Shown: piece after piece, positions 11,061 through 22,463 of the stretch
Layout: each line of letters opens with the position of its first letter
Numbering within the stretch: position 1 is the first letter of the stretch
Assembly (NCBI GenBank): GCA_037693485.1
Contig: CM075353.1
Span: 62,391,501-62,455,500 of the forward strand
From: Kitagawia praeruptora
Lineage: Eukaryota > Streptophyta > Magnoliopsida > Apiales > Apiaceae
Direction: 5' to 3'
DNA length: 64,000 nucleotides
Notes under the pieces: model-generated
Told to the model about the DNA's origin: nothing
Databases searched by the model: none
What the model saw: the letters and a program-made list of their open reading frames with translations, nothing else
Made by a program: the position numbers and the translations under genes

Positions 11061-13406
11061 TCAACTGTGGTCTTGGTCAACTTGATCGACAATCTGGACA
11101 GCCGGGACAGTGATGAGGCTAGGTCCATCATAAGGCAGAGGTTCAGTCCCATCGGCATCGAAGGCTGCTTCAGCCGTAACATACGCTTCGGTGAACTTAT
11201 CCCAGGAAGGCTCCAGATCAGTTTTAACTAGCCGTTCGGCGACCAACCAACAACGTAGAAGTTTGGTAGCAATCGCCTCGGCAACCTCGTCACTATACTC
11301 CCCTGAGGCCTTATACTCAGCTATGACCTCTGCCTCAGACTGAACCGCCTGGAGTTGAACATTTAGATCTTTAACTTGCTTCTGAGCGCTTCCCAATTCA
11401 GTCTCTGCAACAAGGGCCCGATCTGTTGCCAATTGCATCCCACCCTCTAACTCAGAAACCTTCTTCTCCAGTTCAAGGATCTTTAAAACTTTTTTGGAGC
11501 TCTCAGCCAAAGACTTCTCCAGATCGGCAATCCTCAGGTCCTTTTCGGAGTTTCCCCTTTGCACAACATCCAATTGCTCGGACAATTCACGGATCTTCTC
11601 CTCTTCGACATTAGCATGGGCCGCAACCCCAGCAAGCATAATTCCGGACTAAAGAAAATAGCAAAACTTTATAAAAGTCCTAACCAAGAAGGAACATGAT
11701 GGAATGAGGAAGAGTGGCTTACCTGGGCCCAAGTAACGAAATTCTGCTTGATCTCAGTTTTGGAGAGTCGCTCCATAACTTTCTAGTCTTTTTCCTCAGG
11801 AATAGAACCAACCATTTCAGTAAGCTCTTTATTACTAAAGTTCCCGTCTCGGAAGCCTCTCTTCTTGCTAGTTCCAGCTTCTCCGGATGGATTGGGATCA
11901 GCCTCTCCAGTGGCGACAGCAGCAGCATCGATCCCCCTAAAGGAGTCGGCATTAAAGTCAGTATGTGTGTCAAAAAATCTCTACCTCTTTGAAGGAGGAG
12001 TGTTAGTCCGGACTTGAATCTGATCATCAACCCGGGTCTTAGCGGCCTCGCCTTGGATATGCGACTCACCGCCTCCCTCATTCGGAACACTGGAACCATC
12101 ACCAGCTTCGGTCCCCGTCTCGGATGAATCTGGAAGGCGGTTTGCAGTAACCTTAACTTGATGAATCCCAGTGAGCTTCTTCATTTTGGAGGCAAGGGGC
12201 TCGGTGGCCGAACTTTTCTTCATCTTCCCAACTAGCTCCGGATCGTAGTGGGGTAAACCTGAGGATCCGAAAAGAAGTGAGCAAAGTCAGAAAGCAACAG
12301 ATAAATAAATATGCAAGCAAAGAAAAAGAAGAGAAAAACTTACACCCAAGCTCATACATCTTTTTATGGTCCATAAACGTATCCCGGCTCATTTGAAACC
12401 CAACACTCATACAGAAAGTGTGGAGCTTCTCTAAAGCCGCTCCCTCAAATTTGAAAATTTCCCTATTTGGGATATCTTTCATACGTTTGCAAAAAAGGGG
12501 CATATACTCGATATCTAAACTTCGTAAATATATCCAGGATCGGTTCCAACCTTTAAGGGAACCTTCCATCACCACGGGTTTTGCATTTTCGGAGGGACGA
12601 CCCAATTCATCTCCACGGAACCTAAACTCATAAAAGGGATTTTTGCTAGAGTACACGAGAGTAAAGAGCTGGTGAAAAAGCTTTAAATTGGGGAAAATCC
12701 CGATACAGTTGCAGGCAGCAAGGAACCAGGAAATCCACTTTACAACGTTAGGAACCAACTGCATCGGAGAAATCCCATACTCATACTTGCAAAGATGCTT
12801 GACAAATAAGTGACACTTGGGAGTCCAGCCGGAGCGGAGATGCTCCAACTAAACCCTGACATACCCATCCCCAGGACGATGGTAAATTCTCTCCCCATGA
12901 CGAGGCCATCTCCATTGTATTTCCGGACCCAAATGGAAGAAAGACCGGATTGCAGCATCCATCTCGGAGACAGAATTTTCGAGACACGAAGATGAGAGAG
13001 GGAAGGGAGATTGACTAAGCACAGTTTTAGAAAAGGCCACGTCCAATCTGGCATGATCATAAGGCCCGGGGATCCCTCGAGGCTGTCAGCATTTGTACTA
13101 GTAACTGAAATCCTCGTAGAATAAGCTCTCTTCAACCTCATACTTCTTAACAAACAGGTACTCGATATCTACCCACAATTCGTTCGGACCCACAAACATT
13201 TTGGCTACCCCCCGGGTCCTTGTATAAAGTTGGACCACAACTGGCCGATTATCTTTCTTCTTCTTTGCCATAATTCACCACTCAGGATCTACTAAGGAGA
13301 TGGGTTGGTTAACAAAATGTGAGCTACCGGCACTACTGTCAGAGCTAATTGCGATCAGATCAGAAGGAATCTTTTGTTTCCTTGCCCGGCTTTTTCGACG
13401 TACCAT
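11061..13406 (-). pseudogene. Spliced antisense gene of the Tat element ('putative gypsy-type transposon' protein), with in-frame stops
   Basis: Four coding exons on the minus strand fit together in phase: 13406-12344, 12258-11985, 11936-11723 and 11648-11061, about 713 codons. The introns (85, 48 and 74 bp) have GT-AG ends, such as gtaagt at 12343. The first exon carries a block (GISPMQLVPN, VKWISWFLAACN) that I recognise as the plant 'putative gypsy-type transposon' domain (Pfam PF04195, as I recall). It is known from antisense ORFs of Tat/Retand elements and has no proven function. The last exon encodes a long coiled coil (ELEKKVSELEGG region). A candidate 3' splice site lies just before the ATG, suggesting a 5'-UTR intron. 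In-frame stops at 13275, 13098, 13086, 12849 and 11783 make it non-functional. TGG-to-TGA and CAG-to-TAG changes explain several. Confidence 0.75.
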
Positions 13407-14385
13407 AAAACCTGAAGAAATGGGCAAGGTTAAACCTCTCCCTTTGACTCATAAACCACATTAATTTACAAATTTCAGTTTAAGTAATCCGGATTTATGA
13501 CACATGAGGCCATGATCCGAATTCGTATTTTAACCTAATCCGGGCAAGGATTTCCTAGATAGTCCGGGTTAGCGTGACAAGTCAGAGTCAGATTAAAATT
13601 CCAAATTCCGATGAGCCTAAACACTACCTCTGGTTCCCTGTCCGGATTGGATACTTTCTCCACACAGAGATTGAGCCACTAATCCGGATTAGTCACAAAC
13701 CCAAAACCCCAAAAACATATTATGCAGAAAATTGTAACACCAAAACAAGATCTAAACACATACATACATACACAGGAACTCGAAAACCTAGAAAAACGTA
13801 AACAAGAAAAACACCAAACGCCCAGATTGCCCAAAACCCACAAAGGTTAAACCCGAAGAAAATCAAACCAGAATTACCCACATACACAAATAACCAAAAG
13901 TCTACTCTAAGAACATAAAACATCATCAGTATCCCAAATCAACGGTGGAGAAGATGAACAATTACGGAAACAATTTCGTAAAATCACATGCAAAAGGAGA
14001 GATTAAAGACAGAGGGGAAAAGAAACTTACAAAGAGGTGCGGTCCAAAGGTAGCCCAAGTGAGATCTGAAAAGCCGCCGAGCGACACCAGGAGAAAGAAA
14101 TGCCAACGAAAAGAACTTGAAAAGATAGGGAAAGGAGAAAGGTTTTTGACTTTTAGAGGAGAAAAAGAGTGAAAGTACAATTAGAACTCAAGGGGAGTTA
14201 TATATAGCCTCGAAAAGGGAACGGCTCGAGGGATACGTGGCAGGCATCTAACGGCTCAAAAATGATTAATAGAATCGAAGGGCCAAACCGTGTAGTAGAA
14301 AATAGTTGTCGCACGCCTTTTTAGGAGAATTGGAGTGACATGTTTTCAAAATCGATAGAGGGAAAATCCACAAAATCGGATAGAA
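13407..14385 (-). promoter_or_regulatory. Promoter and 5' leader region of the spliced antisense gene
   Basis: On the minus strand a TATA box (ctatatataactcc) sits at about 14199-14207. It is followed downstream by a CT/T-rich leader (13960-14180) and a candidate 3' splice site (cccatttcttcag) just upstream of the ATG at 13406. Short ORFs here have no domain and are probably untranslated leader. Confidence 0.5.
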
Positions 14386-14820
14386 TTCTGGACTACTTCA
14401 ATCTGAATTACTCCTACTTGTCGGCAATTCGGATTAGGAGGCAACATTCAACCAAAATTTATTCTGGACTACTTCAATCCGAATTACTCCTACTTGTCGG
14501 CAATTCGGATTAGAAGGCAACATTCACCAAAATTTATTCTGGACTACTTCAATCCGAATTACTCCTACTTGTCGGCAATTCGGATTAGGAGGCAACATTT
14601 AACCAAAATTTATTCTGGACTACTTCAATCCGAATTACTCCTACTTGACGGCAATTCGGATTAGGAGGCAACATTCAACCAAAATTTATTCTAGACCACT
14701 TCAATCCGAATTACTTCCACTTGGCAACAATTTGGATTAGGAGGCAACATTCAACCAAAATTCATTTTGGACTACTTCAATCCAGATTATTCCCGCTAAT
14801 TATCAACAATCTGGAGGAAA
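14386..14820 (+). repeat. Six tandem copies of a 76-bp unit before the LTR
   Basis: Units start (ttctggactacttcaa) at 14386, 14462, 14537, 14613, 14689 and 14765, spaced 75-76 bp. Each has an inverted repeat aatccgaatt...aattcggatt and ends with aggcaacattcaacc. The last unit is diverged. The palindrome resembles that of the 112-bp array, so both may derive from one ancestor. Confidence 0.92.
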
Positions 14821-14876
14821 CCTATTACAGGTTTAAACTCAAACTTCTACTCCCCTATCCGGAAAATCCGCATAAG

Positions 14877-14892
14877 GGAGTGGGGGGGCAAA
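14877..14892 (+). other. Polypurine tract of the Tat element
   Basis: The purine-rich run gagtgggggggcaaa lies directly before the TGATAGG that opens the LTR. This is the primer for plus-strand synthesis and fixes the LTR start. Confidence 0.8.
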
Positions 14893-15495
14893 TGATAGGC
14901 TATAACCAATCCGGACCAGACTCGGCCCAAAACCACGCGAGGGACTTCAAGTCCAGATTGGGCCGGACTTAACAGACTTATGACCCAAGCCCAATATACA
15001 TGGAAGTATGACAGGCACGAGTCATGATCGTGGTCCTACATGACAATAACAAATAAGGGAATCCTAGGATTGGCACAATCATGTCCTTATCGAGCCATGT
15101 GCTGGCATGCTAGGGACACACGCCACCACAAATATCACCTGGACGCGTGGGAATTATCAGCAGCGGACAAGTGTCCCGTCTACCTCGGATCCAACGCTCA
15201 TGATTGCAGGTACCTACCCCTAAACCCTAATCCTAGGTCTATAAATAGGCCAGGAGAAAAAGGTAAAGGGGATACATTCTCTTTTACACACACTCATATA
15301 CACACACCCTCCATAATTAAATACTCTAGTCCTTATCTTTTATCCTCCAACATCGTTGCTTATTCTCACGCCGGAGGTGCCGCGGGTCCAAACCCACCTC
15401 CCGACATTATTTTGCAGAGTCCCAACCACCAGCTACACCGCTTTACAGGCACAGGGACGGTGAAGTAGACACCGAATCGGGATCTAGAGTTATCA
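14893..15495 (+). repeat. 3' LTR of the Tat element (~603 bp)
   Basis: The LTR opens tgataggctata right after the polypurine tract and probably ends gagttatca, giving TGATA...TATCA inverted termini. A TATA box (tataaata) lies at 15240-15247, followed by a transcribed part with CA-rich leader sequence. The matching 5' LTR is not in the window, so the 3' end is inferred from the terminal dinucleotide alone. An ORF at 15040-15468 lies wholly inside the LTR and has no domain. Confidence 0.75.
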
Positions 15496-15567
15496 ATACA
15501 AATATCATATTCCTAATTTTTGTTAATGCAAAGGGGCATATGTTTTTCTAAATATGCATTCAATGAT

Positions 15568-15760
15568 GAGTAAAATGCACTTTGTGTACCTGAAGTTTGG
15601 CGAAGACACCACTTGAAATACCACCTTTCTAAAAGTACCATGGGTAATACCAAGTAATGGATTCACTTAAAATTTGTGTACCGCCGTCTAGCTGATGCAA
15701 ACGGCATTAGATTGTCAGGGGCATAACAGTCATTTCCATAGGCAAGCTTTGCGCGGGCTT
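15568..15760 (+). repeat. Left TIR of the MULE
   Basis: Aligns with the reverse complement of 20431-20620 over about 190 bp with roughly ten differences. It includes the shared phrases caccacttgaaatacca, gtgtaccgccgtcta and cagtcatttc. TIRs of Mutator elements carry the gene promoters and transposase-binding sites. Confidence 0.95.
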
Positions 15761-15867
15761 TGTTCTGGCGCCTTTTCACTGGTATATGTACACCACAAAC
15801 ACAACACACTAACATTACATATACTCAATTGTATAAACCCTAATTAAACTTCTCCCCAAACAATAAA

Positions 15868-16281
15868 ATGGCGAGCAGAGCCCTTACGGATGATGAAATC
15901 GATGCTATCTTGGACCTTGCTTGCTACTGTGATCGGATGACTGTAATGAAGACTCAATGGTTTGGGCCTAATGTGGGTAGGAGATATAGGGCATGTCCAA
16001 ACAACACTTGTGGCTTCCAGGAATGGATTGATGAGGAACTTGGGGCTCGTACTCTAGAGATAATCCAGGAGTTGCAGGCGAAGCACCTGGAGAGGGAGGA
16101 GAAGCATAGGCGCAGGCTGGTTCGTGTGAAAGAGAGGCATCAAGCTGAGATAAATCAATTGAAGGCTAAGCAAAAGTTTGTAGCTATTGTTGGATTGTAT
16201 GTGCTTGTTAATTTGATGATGAACACAAACAGGAATGACACTGGATTTGAGGACGATGACTCTGATTCTCTTGATGAGTGA
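15868..16281 (+). CDS. GRF-type zinc-finger protein carried by the MULE (137 aa, intact)
   Basis: An intact ORF starts at the first ATG after the left TIR. Residues 19-53 form a GRF zinc finger: CYC at 19-21, GPNVGRRYRAC ending at Cys43, then CGFQEW from Cys48. GRF fingers bind single-stranded nucleic acid in several DNA-repair proteins, by established knowledge. A charged, probably coiled-coil helix follows (about 55-100), then a short hydrophobic segment (FVAIVGLYVLVNLMM, about 102-116) that may be a membrane anchor, and an acidic tail. A TATA-like gtataaac lies about 35 nt before the ATG. It converges on the transposase, with 368 bp between their ends, in the position of mudrB in maize MuDR, though I see no similarity to mudrB. 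It could be a captured host gene or a genuine accessory transposition factor. Confidence 0.85.
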   Translation: MASRALTDDEIDAILDLACYCDRMTVMKTQWFGPNVGRRYRACPNNTCGFQEWIDEELGARTLEIIQELQAKHLEREEKHRRRLVRVKERHQAEINQLKAKQKFVAIVGLYVLVNLMMNTNRNDTGFEDDDSDSLDE

Positions 16282-16649
16282 AGGCTTGTTTAGTTTGATG
16301 TAGGACTGTTATGGCTGTTTAAGTTATAAGCAAAATGCTTGTATTGTTGTTGGCATGTATGGACTGTTTGGTCATGTTTTGTACTGTCCCTTTTGCTATG
16401 AATTAATGTCAGTTGTCAATCATCTCTACAATGCCTCTTTGGTTATCTAATTGACCATGAATTAAGGTTAAAAGAACAAAAGCTTCGTAAATAAAAAGCA
16501 TTGGTAAATAAAAACCATTCCATTACAGCAAAATAGTTAAATTCAAGGTTCATCCAACTTGCATTTTCTAGACAAATGCATATTCTAGGCATACATACCA
16601 AAGTGCATTATACAGACCAAAAGCAATTAACATTCATCAACATAATTTA
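16282..16649. other. Intergenic space between convergent MULE genes
   Basis: AT-rich 3' region shared by the two converging genes. I see no ORF. It would hold both 3' UTRs. Confidence 0.5.
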
Positions 16650-19600
16650 TCACTTCCAAACAGGCTTTTGCTTAAGCCTACTTTCCCTTTTTCTCCTAGC
16701 CAGTTCCAGCTTCCTTGCAGTAGTAACTGTGGATTTTCCTTTAGTTGCAGTGCCAATTGGTTCTATGCCATGAGGAGTGTTTGTTGGTTGCATCATATTT
16801 GAGTTGGTGAACACCCCTCCCTGACTACCTTCTCCAAGTGTTGTTGTCTTTGAATGGCCACTCTGGCTGCCTAATCCACCAGTTGGGGCATTTGATGCAC
16901 TTCCCTTTTTGCCACTTTCAACCTCTCCATTTTTTTGGCTTCTTAGCTTTGACATTCAGTTCCTTCTCACAACCATTGGCTCTGTCATGTGCCTATAAAG
17001 AGGACAAAAAAAGACTTATGAAGAGGTTGAAAGTTTGTCATGCATAAAACATTATAGTGTTATGAACAAGAGAAATAATAAAATACCCTAGCTGGGCAAG
17101 TCTTAATGTTGTGAGAAGCTTCAGTACAGTAGCTACACTTCACTTTGGTATTAACTCTCCTCAACCTTGTTGCATCAGGGGCAGGTGTATCATTAGTCTT
17201 CTTCCTTGCTTTTTTGGGCCTTCCTGTTTGCACCTTCAAGAATGGTGGTAGTGGCTTAGGGTAATCTGTTGCATCCCAGTCTTCTTCACCACAAATAGGC
17301 TCAAGAATGTGGTTGTAGGTGGCAAGGAAGGTAGCCTTTGAGTAGCAACCATGGGTGTAGTCCTCATATTTGTTTTTAGACCATGCAATGCAAGCACAGG
17401 CATGGTAACATGGTATACCTGATAGCTCCCACTTCCTGCATGCACACTTTTTTGCCTCTAAGTCCATGACCATTTAATAACCCCCATCAGTCATTGTAAC
17501 CAAATACTTGGCACCTCCAGACCACATCACATGACAACCCTTCATTTGATCAACAGCCCTACCATATTACACCAACACAATCAGTCATGCATATTAAGAA
17601 ATGAAAATTGCAAAAAATCAGAATTGACTTACTTATTTAGTCTTCTTATGGCATTAGGGCAAACAGGGTTCAAGGCATAACTGTTAAGCATCATGTCCCT
17701 TCTTTTCTGTATTCTTTTCATGACATCAATGTGGATACTTTGAAGCATTGACAAAATAGGGAGGTCCCTATACTTTCCAATTGTGTTGTTGAAGACCTCA
17801 CACTGATTGTTAACAAACTGGTCTGACTTAGGAATCATTCTAAAGGCACTTCTGGTCCATTGAGTCCTTGGTTTCTCATTTAACCAATCATGGCATTTCT
17901 TTGAAAGCTGGAAAAGAAAATGTTTATTACTATAAAGCTATAATACAATAAAGTAATGAAGCACTAATAAAGGTAGCACTAATAAAGATAAAGGAAGTTG
18001 TAATAAAAAAGAAGATACCTTTTGCAGCTCCTCCATGTGCTTCTTAAATGTATACTCAGTGGTTGCCCTGGCTGCCTTCCACAGGAGCATCCTAACACCA
18101 ATACCTTTGTGCTCTTTGTACATGTTTCTATACAAGTGCATAACACAGAACCTATGTTCTGCATTAGGCACAATGTTTTCCAAGGCATTAATCAACCCTT
18201 TCTGCCTGTCAGATATAAATGTCCAGCTCCCATCATTCTAAATATTCAAGTCTTCAACTACTAGCTTTAAAAACCAATTCCAGCTGTCATTGTTTTCTGC
18301 TTCTACAACTGCCCAGGCCAAGGGATACATCCCATCATTAGCATCTGTTCTAATAGCAGATAATAGTTGGCCACCATAAGGGCCCTTCAAGTGGCACCCA
18401 TCTAGCCCTATTAATGGCTTGCAACCATCTTTGAACCCTTTTTTTATTGCTCCAAAGCAAGTGTAGAATCTTTTAAATCTCTTCTTCCCTAAATTTTCAG
18501 CATCATCTGCATCTTCAGTCATGACCAGGACAGTGCTGCCAGGTAGTTCTTTTAGTAGAGCATTAGCATAGTCCTAAACTTTGGAGTACTGGACCACATG
18601 GTTCCCATTTATTTTCTGCAATGCCATTTTCTTTGTCCTAGCAATTGCATATATGCTGACATGGCAGCCCCAATCATTCACAACCTTCTTTAAGAAAGCA
18701 GCCAAAGGCCATGTGGGGTTCATTCTTATGTCATTCTCATAGTAATTTGCAATCCATCTTGAGTTGATTTGCTTCTGATCAAATGTTTGAATGCAGGTAT
18801 GCTTTGGATTGTACACTCTCACTTGGAAACTATCAGAATTATGCATTTTTGTTGCATAAATATTCCACTCACATCTTCCATGGCAAACAAACTTAACTCT
18901 TGAACCATAATTTCTCTTTTGAATGATTCCTCTTCTATCCTTTATAGCTTGCTTCTTCACAGCATCTCTAAACACCTTAGATGTAGGGAACAACATTCCT
19001 AATTCAAACTTTGGGTTGCCCATCTCAGATTTTTCATCAAACACTGGCCAATTGATCTCATCTTCATCAGTGGAGTTGGCAGCCATCCTCTCCTCTTCAC
19101 TGTCTATGTAGTGTGAAGAGTCACTAGAATAATGCACATTTCCCTCTACACTCCAATCTGTATTTCCCTCTGCCCCCATTTGATGTTGTTGTTTCTCTGT
19201 ATTTTTGTCAACTTCTTTCTATTTCCCTTTGTCAATAGCAGCTTTTACATCATCCTTAGCATTTTTTGCACTCTTATTGGCTTTGGCACTCTCCTTAGCT
19301 GCCTTTTTTTTTGCTCTCTCAGTCTTATAGTTTGCCACATCTTTATCTGTACTATCCTCATTTGAAGAGTCAGAATGGAATGAATCATCACTCCAATCAT
19401 CACTCCATTCATCTTGTTCTACCACATAGTCCTCGTCTTCATTATCCTCACTGTCCCCATTATCCTCAATGTCCCCAAATCCCCCATTATCCTCATTGTG
19501 ACCATGGTCCCCATTCTCAGTCTCATGCAATTCTCCATTCTCACCATAGAGGTCTTCCATTTCCCTAAACACTCTATCATTCTCAGTCTCAACATACTCC

Positions 19601-19977
19601 AGGTTTGGATCTTGTGATGGGTTGTAGTCTTGAGTCACATTTTCTTCAGGGGTCAACGTCACTATTGGGTCCATTGCAACAACAAAAACTAAGACTAATC
19701 TAGATGGTGACACCAGTTCACACATCTCCATAACATCACTATCACTATCCAAGTTCCAAACTCCTCTAATCCAATCAGTTTTAGGATATTTATAGAACAT
19801 TATTTGCATTCCTAAAACCCCAACCTCCTTCAACATACTAGATATTTCTAACATACTCATCATGTCCACACTACACAGGTCCACATAATCGACATTACCA
19901 CCAACATACTGTCGTGGATTTTCAGACATTACCCCACCATGATGCAATTTTATAGTGAACAAATCAGGCATTGACAT
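16650..19977 (-). pseudogene. MULE transposase (mudrA-like), spliced, with four in-frame stops
   Basis: Exons on the minus strand are 19977-18019, 17907-17633, 17558-17087 and 16992-16650. Introns are 111, 74 and 94 bp, GT-AG, and in phase. The N-terminus (MPDLFTIKLHHGG) resembles the PB1-like domain of plant MULE proteins, followed by an acidic region. A MuDR DNA-binding domain follows (about 19000-18750), then the DDE catalytic core with GLDGCHLKG (near 18400) and FISDRQKG (near 18215), and HRFCVMHLYRN. Near the end is a SWIM finger (CACRKW...CYHAC, near 17420) and a zinc knuckle (CSYCTEASHNIKTC). In-frame stops are at 19219, 18574 and 18238 (TAG) and 17474 (TAA). A frameshift in an A7 run near 16930 separates the tail. 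An extra upstream exon from 20288 (MSWVVRRRED), spliced at 20220, would also join in frame and is possible. Confidence 0.9.
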
Positions 19978-20430
19978 ATAACAAAAGGAAAAAGCAACAG
20001 TAAAAAAAAATAGTACAAATTCAAGTTGAGAATAAACAATAAAATTAGGACCACAAGGTATATAAAACCCTAATTGCACATATATCACTGCATTTAAAAA
20101 CAGTAAAAGTTCACCAATCATTTGCAAAACGAATAACCCTAATTGTTACTAACAAACCCCTCAATTTTAATAACAAAACCCTAACTACTTGGTCCCAATT
20201 GTCAGAATCGATGCTTACCTGTATATTGTGGGCATTCGTTTGGAGAGTATATGTCTTTGTCTTCCCTTCGTCGAACAACCCAACTCATGATCGATGCTTT
20301 TTTGACGGATTACAGTGTCCGTAATGATGGATTTAGCCCTAATTTGTAGTTTAAGAGTTTATTTGATTCAATCAAAGAATGGTAAAGTGAAGAATGTAAA
20401 AGAGGGGTATTGATAAGGCACGCCTCAAAA
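19978..20430 (-). promoter_or_regulatory. Upstream region of the MULE transposase
   Basis: Between the right TIR and the transposase start. On the minus strand there is an ATG at 20288 followed by 23 codons and a canonical donor (acaggtaagc). An acceptor (ttttaaatgcag) near 20098 would join it in frame to the main ORF. This may be a first coding exon or a leader. Confidence 0.4.
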
Positions 20431-20620
20431 GCCCGCGAAATTGTGCCTATTGAAATGACTGTTATGCCCCTGACAATCTAACGCCGTTTGCATCAGATAG
20501 ACGGCGGTACACAAATTTTAAGTGAATCCATTACTTGGTATTACCCGTGATACTTTTAGAAAGATGGTATTTCAAGTGGTGTCTTCGTCAAACTTCAGAT
20601 ACACAAAGTGCATTTTACTC
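20431..20620 (-). repeat. Right TIR of the MULE
   Basis: Inverted counterpart of 15568-15760, ending gtgcattttactc and followed by the target duplication ttcaatgat at 20621-20629. Confidence 0.95.
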
Positions 20621-20629
20621 TTCAATGAT

Positions 20630-21884
20630 TTAATATTATTGGCAATGAATGTTTACAAATACATCATGTTCGATCAGGAGAATAATGATATCTCTTGCAT
20701 GCCTTTGACCGGAGATTATGGAGTACAAGCAGCATACCGACCTGATTGCATATAAGAATATTGAAGTTGTCAATCAAAGTTCTGACATATCTATAACCAA
20801 GGATATGGAACAAGAAACAGACAAACATGTACTATGTTAAACGTACCTAGAAGAGAATAAATCCAGATTGGTGATTTGTTGTAGAAAAAAAAGGGATAGG
20901 AAAACAGAAAAAATAAAATCTGGATGCAGTGATCTTATGCGCCTCATAAATCGGATTTTGATTCTTCCCGCAGGCAACATGCACCAACATGTGCTTGTTG
21001 GAACCTGAAACCGCTTGTGAACAGCTCCATCCACTCAGATTGTAGCTAATTAATTGCATCTGCTATCTATCTATCTATTATTCCAATTCATTACAGTTTC
21101 ACCTCACCAGAAACTTAAATTTGTGAAAGTCGCCGTAATTATTTATATATTACTAACAGTCTAACATGATTGTAGTTAAACATGGATCCAAGTAAATTTT
21201 GTTAAAATTAAACCTGAGAGGACTCCCATTTTGTTAGTGGTATAATGATCTCTTGGTCAATATTAAGTTTTCGGCGCAGAATTTAAATTTTAAGAAAGTA
21301 TATGATCGACCAATAAAAATGTAGATACATGGGAAACGATTTAGCAAGTGGCCTTGCTATAAAAGAAGAAGAGTAGAAATTTGGCTGGCTAAGTTTTGGT
21401 GATGGGATATATTGGAATAGAAAGAAAGAAACCATTGAAGGCACCTGATACTCGGAAGAAGTAGCGTATACAATATCTTATCAACACTCTCTTTAATCTA
21501 ATTTTTGCTTCCGCTTTTCCAGGACAAGCTCAAAAGCTTAAGTTAAAGAATACTGATATTTTCCAGGTTGGCTACCAAGTACAGATTCTGGCAATTTCTT
21601 ACATTATGTTATTCCCTGTTACCGTCTAATAATCATGTTTTAAGTACGTTTAGTACTAAGCATGATTGTTAGTTTGAACTGCCCCAGGTTTCCACAAATT
21701 TCAAAGAAATTGATGGAACACATTAGACAGAAACTGTTTTCAATCTCACGTGTCAACTAATCCTTACACTTTACACTCATACATGACTTGATTAATACAT
21801 CATTAAGATCTAATTGGATGAGTGAAGTGATATGAAATCGATGTATAAGTATAACATGGACAGTTGCTGCATTGTGTAATATTA
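20630..21884. other. AT-rich spacer, no gene seen
   Basis: Continuation of the sequence interrupted by the MULE. It includes a short ctat microsatellite near 21064-21080 and small ORFs without recognisable domains. I see no element ends here. Confidence 0.4.
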
Positions 21885-22190
21885 CCTCCATTGAGCTTGT
21901 TTGACTTTCACGGAAATTAAGAAAAAGATAGTAAGAAAAGAGTAAATTAGTTAAAAGTGGGTAAAGTGATGAGACTTATCAATATTTAATTATAGATTTG
22001 AGATAGTAGAGGAAGGTAATGGATGTAATAGTGTTTATTTAATAAAAAAAAGTGTATAAAATATAGAAGTAGTGGGTGTAATAGTGTAAAGTAGTGTTCA
22101 AAAATAGTTAGTATAGTTGGTTCATTCTTTTTGGGACGTCCCAAAAAGAAATATGGGTCAAATAAAATGGGACGAAAATACATAAATGTG
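21885..22190. mobile_element. Decayed MITE related to the Stowaway-type element at 22815
   Basis: Shares an interior with the element at 22815-23128: aaaagtgggtaaagtgatgagacttatcaatatttaat against the same phrase there, plus gatagt.gaggaa and taatagtgtt. The ends (tacctccattgagc and aaatgggacgaaaata) are degenerate forms of the ctccctccgtccc terminus. Borders are approximate. Confidence 0.55.
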
Positions 22191-22463
22191 TAATCTATAT
22201 TATATTATTATAAGCAAATTAGAGATTTTTTGTAGTTTGTAGTTTGATTAACCAAACTAATTATAATCGTTGGATCTTCAATTCAAATAAATCATGACCA
22301 TTACATAAAATATTACTAAAAGTTGTACTTTGATGCAAATCTGGTGTGCGGCCATGTGCTTGTTAGATTCCTGGCCTATGATGCTCTATGTAGGTCAGAT
22401 TTCTTTGCTGCAGCTGCTCCTTCTGCTAGCTACTAGATCTACAGCTTTAACACTAGGAGAATA

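Larger units (their letters stand above)
5308..15495 (+). mobile_element. 5'-truncated Ty3/gypsy Tat/Retand-type retrotransposon with 3' LTR
   Basis: The order is RT, RNase H, a second archaeal-type RNase H, integrase, a long 3' region (8.5-14.9 kb) with antisense ORFs, a polypurine tract and an LTR. A dual RNase H and a long 3' region with an antisense ORF are established marks of the Tat lineage (Retand/Ogre). The 5' LTR, primer site, gag and protease are missing: the pol starts directly after the CACTA-like end. The coding part is dead, with three frameshifts and five in-frame stops. Non-coding parts hold two tandem arrays. Confidence 0.85.
15568..20620. mobile_element. Complete two-gene Mutator-like element (MULE), 5,053 bp
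   Basis: The termini gagtaaaatgcac and gtgcattttactc are exact inverted repeats. The element is flanked by a perfect 9-bp target duplication, ttcaatgat, at 15559-15567 and 20621-20629, the hallmark of Mutator. TIRs are about 190 bp. Inside are a GRF zinc-finger gene near the left TIR (+) and a mudrA-type transposase near the right TIR (-), transcribed towards each other. The transposase has stops, so this copy is probably non-autonomous now. Confidence 0.97.

Noticed and set aside
12740..13153. 137-codon minus-strand ORF overlapping the antisense gene
   Set aside because: It is a shifted-frame shadow. The in-phase frame gives the recognisable domain and connects the splice sites.
15040..15468. 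142-codon ORF on the + strand
   Set aside because: It lies entirely inside the Tat 3' LTR, spans its TATA box, and shows no domain. It is a chance reading frame.
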